A stretch of 19,905 nucleotides of DNA from Ruminococcus sp. AF41-9 (GTDB lineage Bacteria; Bacillota; Clostridia; Lachnospirales; Lachnospiraceae): assembly GCF_003477525.1 (NCBI RefSeq), contig NZ_QUDO01000066.1:1-19905 (forward strand), given 5' to 3'. Shown one piece after another: positions 15,966 through 19,905 of the stretch (position 1 is its first letter; each line of letters begins with the position of its first letter). The position numbers and the translations under genes were made by a program. The notes beneath the pieces are model-generated. The model was not told where the DNA came from, searched no databases, and saw nothing but the letters and a program-made list of their open reading frames with translations.

Positions 15966-17018
15966 TTATTCACAAATAAGTCTGGACGTTCCATAAAAAA
16001 GAATATTTTCTTTTGAAATATAAATGTTTTCATTATTTTTCTTAGGCACCCACATTGCGCCGCGCTCATATCCTGGTTTTGTTCTTAAAACAGCTTTTTT
16101 TATCGAAACATGACCCGTCTGTTTCATATCCGTTATCATTATAGGTGCACCACATTTGCTGACAAAAGTTCCACCTGTAATATCTGTAGCCCCCTTTCCT
16201 CCACATGACAAAGCATATCCATTGGCTTTTATTACTCCGCCTTTTATGAGCAGTTTTCCTGCTGTATTTGTGCTATTAACGATACCATGATTTAATGTTC
16301 CACCTTCTATTGTCATTTGGGCACTATTTCTTACCATACCTTCATATGTTCCTCCCGATATAATCACCTTACCATTAGCATAGCTATTAACAGCCTCTGC
16401 TTTATTTAAATAATGTCCTCCTTTTAATAAAACAGTACCTCCTTGCACCTTCAGACCAAAATAAATTTTATAGGTTCCCTTATTGATAATTGTTTTTCCG
16501 CCGGCCACAGTCATATTTCCTGTTACTGTCGCATTCTGACTATCCAGTGTTCCGTCAGCATTCCATATACCTTTTACTTCTGCACCTTTTAAAATTGTTG
16601 TTCCAGAATTTTTAAGACTCCCAAATTTTCCTTTTTGCATAATCAGTTTGCCGCCCGGCCCTACTTCAAATGAAGTATCCTTGCCATTCTTTACTGTCAC
16701 TGTTCCCTTTTTTACAATAATTTTTCCCAGAAGTGCATCTTTTAAAGAAAAAGTCTGGACATTTTTAAAATCAATTGTATAGCTGGTATTCTTGTCCAAC
16801 ACTACCGCTTCTTCATAACAGTCATCCTGTAAATATGTTATAGTCTGTCCTTTCTTTACTGCTTTTACTGCTTGCTTCAACGTCATATACTTTTTATTTC
16901 CAATTGCAACAACTTCAGGACCTGTTACTTTCGTTTTGGCATTTACCGTAACGCAGAATAACATCGTGCATATCAGACAGCAAATCATTAAAATCCATTT
17001 CATTTTTCTTTTTCTCAT
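15966..17018 (-). CDS. Secreted repeat protein, probable right-handed beta-helix (member 1)
   Basis: A 350-residue protein. A signal peptide covers about residues 1-27 (basic MRKRKMKW, hydrophobic core, cleavage after VNA). Residues 35-75 match the N-terminal unit of the next two genes (AIGNKKYMTLKQAVKAVKKGQTI, then a strand ending YTIDF). The body is a series of short strands with recurring turns such as MTIEGGTL, VIISGGTY and LLIKGGVI, about every 20 residues, the pattern of a parallel beta-helix as in pectate lyases and adhesins. No catalytic residues, sortase motif or wall-binding domain are seen, so it is probably released or loosely held at the surface. It is the most diverged of the three. 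The GGAG ribosome binding site is 8 nt before the ATG. Function unknown. Confidence 0.75.
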   Translation of the reverse strand: MRKRKMKWILMICCLICTMLFCVTVNAKTKVTGPEVVAIGNKKYMTLKQAVKAVKKGQTITYLQDDCYEEAVVLDKNTSYTIDFKNVQTFSLKDALLGKIIVKKGTVTVKNGKDTSFEVGPGGKLIMQKGKFGSLKNSGTTILKGAEVKGIWNADGTLDSQNATVTGNMTVAGGKTIINKGTYKIYFGLKVQGGTVLLKGGHYLNKAEAVNSYANGKVIISGGTYEGMVRNSAQMTIEGGTLNHGIVNSTNTAGKLLIKGGVIKANGYALSCGGKGATDITGGTFVSKCGAPIMITDMKQTGHVSIKKAVLRTKPGYERGAMWVPKKNNENIYISKENILFYGTSRLICE

Positions 17019-17044
17019 AATTCACGCTCCATATTTTTATAACA

Positions 17045-17074
17045 ATATAGGGAAAACTTTCGCTTTCCCTATAT
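17045..17074 (-). other. Hairpin between members 1 and 2
   Basis: A perfect 11-bp stem (17045-17055 with 17064-17074) and an 8-nt loop in the 116-bp gap between the two secreted-protein genes, about 60 bp past the stop of the upstream member. The following T tract is interrupted (TATTGTTATAAAAA), so termination may be partial. It could let some transcription continue into member 1, which has no clear promoter of its own. Confidence 0.45.
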
Positions 17075-17134
17075 CTGTACATATTCATTACATATAACTG
17101 TGCCACGATTCTATTTCATCACAGCCAATGTTCT

Positions 17135-18175
17135 TTATCCTACATAATAAGTCATTTTATATCTTGTAGAACCTACCAGTTTTATTTTATTCTTATCAAT
17201 TTTAGTATTATCTTCATTCCATACGAAAGAGAACGCAGCCATTCCCTGATATGTTCCTCCGGTAACCAGAAGTTTCTTTCTTCCAGAATAGATATCAACG
17301 ACATCTCCTTTGGCTGTAAATTTGCCTCCGCTTATTACCGTACTGCTGTTTTCGCCGCAGAAAAGTGCCGCTGCATAATTATCACTGATAAATGTACCAC
17401 CTTTAATTGTCATGGATTTAAAGTTAATAATCATTCCCTTTAATCCGGTAGTGCTTCCACCATAATTTCCTCCTGAAATTATAATTTTACCGTTTTCATT
17501 GTAAACTGCCGCTCCATGAGTCGTTGTATATTTTCCCCCTTTCAAATTAACAGTTGCCTTTTTTGAAAAAATCAACGGATAAGTAGTTTTGAAATTAGCA
17601 GCTTTATAGTTTCCACCATTTACAGTTACAGTACCGCCTTCTGCATAAATGCAGTTGTAGTTGGCTCTGGCAGTAACCTTGTTGATTACCATTGTTCCCT
17701 TGTAGTTACAGATTGCCGAATAATCCTTATTTACAACTTTACCATTTTTAATAGTTGTTTTTCCCCAGTTAGTTACCTGAGCGTATGTTCCATCTTTAAC
17801 AGTAACTGTTGCATTTTCATGTACAAATACCGCTGCTGATGTTGTACCATTTGCAAAAGTTACATTTCCCGCCTGTACGTCAAAGCCTCCTACTGTATCG
17901 CTGTCGGCAACTTTGCTTGTAACTTTATGTTTGTTCATATCAAATGTATACTTTACATTTTTCTTAAAGAGCAGCGCTTTATTTAATGTAATATCCTGAT
18001 TCAGTTTAATTGTCTGACCACTCTGTACTGCATTCAGTGCCTTCTGCACGGTTGCGTAATTCTTGCTTCCAATGGATGCCTGTCCGCTGGCCGCGGATAC
18101 ATTCATGCTGTACATAAGAACGATCGTTAATGTTAACAGCATTGCCCTTAAAACTTTTCCCAATTTGTTTTTCAT
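17135..18175 (-). CDS. Secreted repeat protein, probable beta-helix, behind a G-tract promoter (member 2)
   Basis: A 346-residue protein with a signal peptide (MKNKLGKVL... cleaved near VSA-ASG, about residue 29) and the shared N-terminal unit ASIGSKNYATVQKALNAVQ-SGQTIKL. The body repeats a strand-turn unit roughly every 20 residues with turns like VNGGNY, LKGGKY, ISGGNY, IKGGTF and VTGGTY, as expected for a right-handed parallel beta-helix. No sortase motif, wall-binding domain or known catalytic motif is visible. Nearly identical to member 3 for the first 60 residues but well diverged after. The promoter region contains a run of ten G residues on the coding strand, so expression is probably phase variable. 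Function unknown; a surface or secreted factor facing the host or other microbes is inference. Confidence 0.8.
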   Translation of the reverse strand: MKNKLGKVLRAMLLTLTIVLMYSMNVSAASGQASIGSKNYATVQKALNAVQSGQTIKLNQDITLNKALLFKKNVKYTFDMNKHKVTSKVADSDTVGGFDVQAGNVTFANGTTSAAVFVHENATVTVKDGTYAQVTNWGKTTIKNGKVVNKDYSAICNYKGTMVINKVTARANYNCIYAEGGTVTVNGGNYKAANFKTTYPLIFSKKATVNLKGGKYTTTHGAAVYNENGKIIISGGNYGGSTTGLKGMIINFKSMTIKGGTFISDNYAAALFCGENSSTVISGGKFTAKGDVVDIYSGRKKLLVTGGTYQGMAAFSFVWNEDNTKIDKNKIKLVGSTRYKMTYYVG

Positions 18176-18195
18176 TCGTTTCTTCTCCTTTTTCT
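18020..18195. repeat. Direct repeat covering start region of member 2 (copy at 19406-19581)
   Basis: About 175 bp around the ribosome binding site, signal peptide and first 50 codons are nearly identical to 19406-19581, offset 1386 bp in the same orientation. Differences are scattered single bases. This marks duplication, or later gene conversion, and gives a tract where recombination could fuse or swap the two genes. Confidence 0.8.
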
Positions 18196-18284
18196 GTCTT
18201 CTTTTTTCAGAACTGGAGATAAGTAAGCCTGAAATTTGTATATTTTTCCAGCTTACTCATCTAGGGTTCATGTTCTGATAATTC

Positions 18285-18315
18285 ATCATACCCCCCCCCC
18301 GGAAAATTTTTTCAA
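18285..18315 (-). promoter_or_regulatory. Promoter with poly-G spacer, probable phase-variation switch
   Basis: On the minus strand -35-like TTGAAA (18310-18315), a 19-bp spacer ending in ten consecutive G residues (plus-strand C run 18291-18300), and -10 TATGAT (18285-18290) directly after the run. Start near 18278, leader about 100 nt. Change in the run length alters -35/-10 spacing; loss of two G gives 17 bp. A competing weaker reading is TTGACA (18344-18349) with TATGAA at 15 bp. Confidence 0.65.
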
Positions 18316-18453
18316 CAATTTTTTCATAATTTTACAAAATATCTGTCAATATTTTGCAGCACTGTTCCCAAATAACTGCTTTGACTATATCCTTTCCATT
18401 AACAGGATAATTCCAAACCCTTCTGTCCCGGAAATATACCCGGTAAAGCGCAC

Positions 18454-18492
18454 AAAAAAGGTCTGAACAGCTGTTTTTAGCGTCAGACCTTT
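18454..18492 (-). terminator. Rho-independent terminator of member 3
   Basis: A 10-bp stem (18457-18466 with 18483-18492) with an inner palindrome in the loop, followed on the minus strand by a T run (plus-strand A 18454-18459). It lies about 25 bp past the stop of the upstream secreted-protein gene. Its core GGTCTG/CAGACC is the same as in the terminator at 15861-15893. The rest of the gap 18316-18453 is AT-rich without other clear signals. Confidence 0.8.
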
Positions 18493-18517
18493 CATCTATA
18501 ATTTCTTTATATTATTT

Positions 18518-19561
18518 TTACTGCACAGAGATATCTGCCCATCTTTCACCAATAAGATTTGCTTTTTTCTTATCAAGTGTCACATTTTTCTTATCGCCAT
18601 GACAGATGACCAAAGCCATTACTGTATATGTCTTCAGCGTTCCTCCTGTCATGGAGAATTTTTTTCTTCCCTTATCTATCTCAATTCCGCATAATGTTGA
18701 ACCGCTGGTCAGTTCTCCACCCGTAACTGTTGTTGTGCTTTTCGCTCCACAATGCAGAATAGGAGAATTTTCAGATAAAAATGTTCCACCCTTTATAGTC
18801 ATAGTGCCATAGTTCTGGATAGATGCACATGTTCCACCATAATCGCCTCCGGAAATTGTAACCTTTCCATTCTTGTTGTAAACAATTCCGGCTTCTGTTT
18901 TCCAGTATAAATGCACATATCGTCCACCCTTTAAATTTACTGTTGCATTCTCTGAATAAATAACAGGGTAGGAAGTAGCATCACTATAGCTTCTGAAATC
19001 TCCACCTTTGATCGTCACAGTTCCAGCATACGCATAAACGCAATTATAATTAGCTTTGACAGTAGCCTTTTTTACCAGTAATGTTCCACTATAATTGCAA
19101 ATCGCAGAATATTTGGAATTTACAATGCTTCCTTTATTAATTACAGTTTTTCCCCAGTTCAGGATCTGCTTATAATTTCCACCATTTACCGTTAATGCAG
19201 CACCTTTTCGAGTAAATACACTTGCATTTAAGGTTCCATTAGTAAAAGTTACTTTTCCTGCTTTGATTTCCAAATCACATTTATCTTCATCAATTATCTT
19301 TGAAGTAATTTTATGCTTATTCATATCGAACGTATATGTCACATTCTTTTTAAATAAAAGAGTATCCTTTAATGTAACATCTTTGTTGAGTTTGATTGTC
19401 TGACCATTCTGTACTGCTGTCAGTGCCTTCTGCACTGTTGCGTAGTTCTTGCTTCCAATAGAAGCCTGTCCGCTGGCGGCGGATACATTCATGCTGTACA
19501 TAAGAGCGATTGTTAATGTTAACAGCATTACCCTTAAAACTTTTCCCAATTTGTTTTTCAT
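18518..19561 (-). CDS. Secreted repeat protein, probable beta-helix (member 3)
   Basis: A 347-residue protein with a signal peptide that differs from member 2 at only two positions before the cleavage site (VSA-ASG), followed by the same ASIGSKNYATVQKAL unit. The body has the same strand-turn pattern (VNGGNY, IKGGDF, LKGGRY, ISGGDY, IKGGTF, MTGGTL) but the sequence diverges from member 2 after about residue 60, while conserved turns such as ANYNC and SAICNY stay in register. No anchor or catalytic motif is seen. The AAGGAGAAG ribosome binding site matches that of member 2. It has a plain promoter with no homopolymer run, so its regulation may differ from member 2. Function unknown. Confidence 0.8.
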   Translation of the reverse strand: MKNKLGKVLRVMLLTLTIALMYSMNVSAASGQASIGSKNYATVQKALTAVQNGQTIKLNKDVTLKDTLLFKKNVTYTFDMNKHKITSKIIDEDKCDLEIKAGKVTFTNGTLNASVFTRKGAALTVNGGNYKQILNWGKTVINKGSIVNSKYSAICNYSGTLLVKKATVKANYNCVYAYAGTVTIKGGDFRSYSDATSYPVIYSENATVNLKGGRYVHLYWKTEAGIVYNKNGKVTISGGDYGGTCASIQNYGTMTIKGGTFLSENSPILHCGAKSTTTVTGGELTSGSTLCGIEIDKGRKKFSMTGGTLKTYTVMALVICHGDKKNVTLDKKKANLIGERWADISVQ

Positions 19562-19581
19562 GCTTTTCTTCTCCTTTTTTG
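19406..19581. repeat. Direct repeat covering start region of member 3 (copy at 18020-18195)
   Basis: Second copy of the repeat described at 18020-18195, in the same orientation. Recombination between the copies would delete about 1.39 kb, removing one gene and one promoter. Confidence 0.8.
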
Positions 19582-19655
19582 TATTTTCATACTCTGATAA
19601 TTGCCAAAAAGAAAGGGTCAGATTCTTGTTTGCAATATATCAGGCATTTAAACAT

Positions 19656-19684
19656 ATCTTACCTCTAAAATCACTTTTTCGCAA
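19656..19684 (-). promoter_or_regulatory. Possible promoter of member 3
   Basis: On the minus strand TTGCGA (19679-19684), 17 bp, TAAGAT (19656-19661), each four of six from consensus. Start near 19649, leader about 90 nt. No G tract is present here. Confidence 0.4.
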
Positions 19685-19765
19685 TAATATTTCCATATCT
19701 CACATAGATATCTGTAAATTTTATATCATTTTTATTTTTTAAAGGCTGTAAATATTTTTGAATGC

Positions 19766-19787
19766 AAAAAAGGACGATCTCTCGCCC
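19766..19787 (-). terminator. Terminator of a gene beyond the right edge
   Basis: On the minus strand a short stem with one mismatch (19772-19777 with 19782-19787), a 4-nt loop and six T residues (plus-strand A 19766-19771). It implies a minus-strand gene or transcript entering from the right. Confidence 0.55.
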
Positions 19788-19905
19788 TCAGATTCTTATA
19801 GCAATTCCAGAAAATAATGCAAGCAAGACAGTTCAGCAGAGTGCGAAGGACAAGGAAGGTATCTGCAGGCGTGCTGACGCACGGCAAAGATATCTGACGC
19901 AGGAC
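19788..19905. other. Unassigned edge sequence
   Basis: Noticeably richer in G and C than the preceding 200 bp and open in at least one frame on each strand, up to the window edge. On the minus strand the open frame runs from the edge through the terminator to a stop at 19732, which argues against real coding. It may be the 3' part of an upstream transcript or an interspersed repeat; it cannot be settled from this window. Confidence 0.3.

Noticed and set aside
15966..19561. CRISPR or simple tandem DNA repeats in the secreted-protein array
   Set aside because: The repetition is at protein level (strand-turn units) with diverged DNA; there are no regularly spaced identical repeats.

Overview
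The window comes from a spore-forming, low-to-moderate-GC Gram-positive of the class Clostridia, family Lachnospiraceae. The evidence is the 5' part of a 16S rRNA gene at the left edge, whose V1/V2 sequence as I remember it is closest to Blautia of the luti/wexlerae type; a sporulation gene (yyaC); a split transketolase; and a large SRP RNA. The genus is from memory and was not searched. Almost everything is on the minus strand. Only yyaC and the SRP RNA gene are on the plus strand.

Layout, left to right. (1) 1-613: start of a minus-strand rRNA operon, preceded by three tandem promoters of the form TTGAC(A/G)-N17-TATNAT. The most upstream one abuts the terminator of the next transcription unit. 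(2) 717-4307: a CvpA-like membrane protein, a DUF5711-type membrane-anchored protein, and an unusual protein with a degenerate MPN/JAMM-like domain, one membrane segment, a low-complexity linker and a LysM domain. (3) 4533-5096, plus strand: yyaC, whose 3' end overlaps the end of the transketolase operon. (4) 5069-7503: transaldolase and two-subunit transketolase, the non-oxidative pentose phosphate module, under one strong promoter with AT-rich palindromes just upstream. (5) 7827-11657: dnaX, ybaB/ebfC, recR and then a LacI-family regulator. (6) 11815-12895: a 6-phosphofructokinase gene broken by a frameshift. (7) 13255-13515, plus strand: SRP RNA with a near-consensus promoter and terminator. 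(8) 13756-15662: tadA and a MATE transporter with overlapping stop and start codons. (9) 15966-19561: three related secreted repeat proteins, probably right-handed beta-helices, in tandem.

The region most worth attention is the secreted-protein array. Two members share a nearly identical signal peptide and N-terminus but have diverged cores. The middle gene is preceded by a run of ten G residues (coding strand) lying exactly between a -35-like and a -10-like element. That is the architecture of a phase-variable promoter: at G10 the spacer is 19 bp, and loss of two G residues would give the optimal 17 bp. I infer an ON/OFF switch for a surface or exported protein. The other notable items are the pseudo-JAMM/LysM membrane protein, the broken pfk gene, and the yyaC/transketolase 3' overlap.

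Central carbon metabolism (pfk, transaldolase, transketolase), DNA repair and replication (dnaX, recR) and tRNA editing (tadA) otherwise look like an ordinary core-genome stretch. No CRISPR array, insertion sequence, phage gene or tRNA gene was seen.
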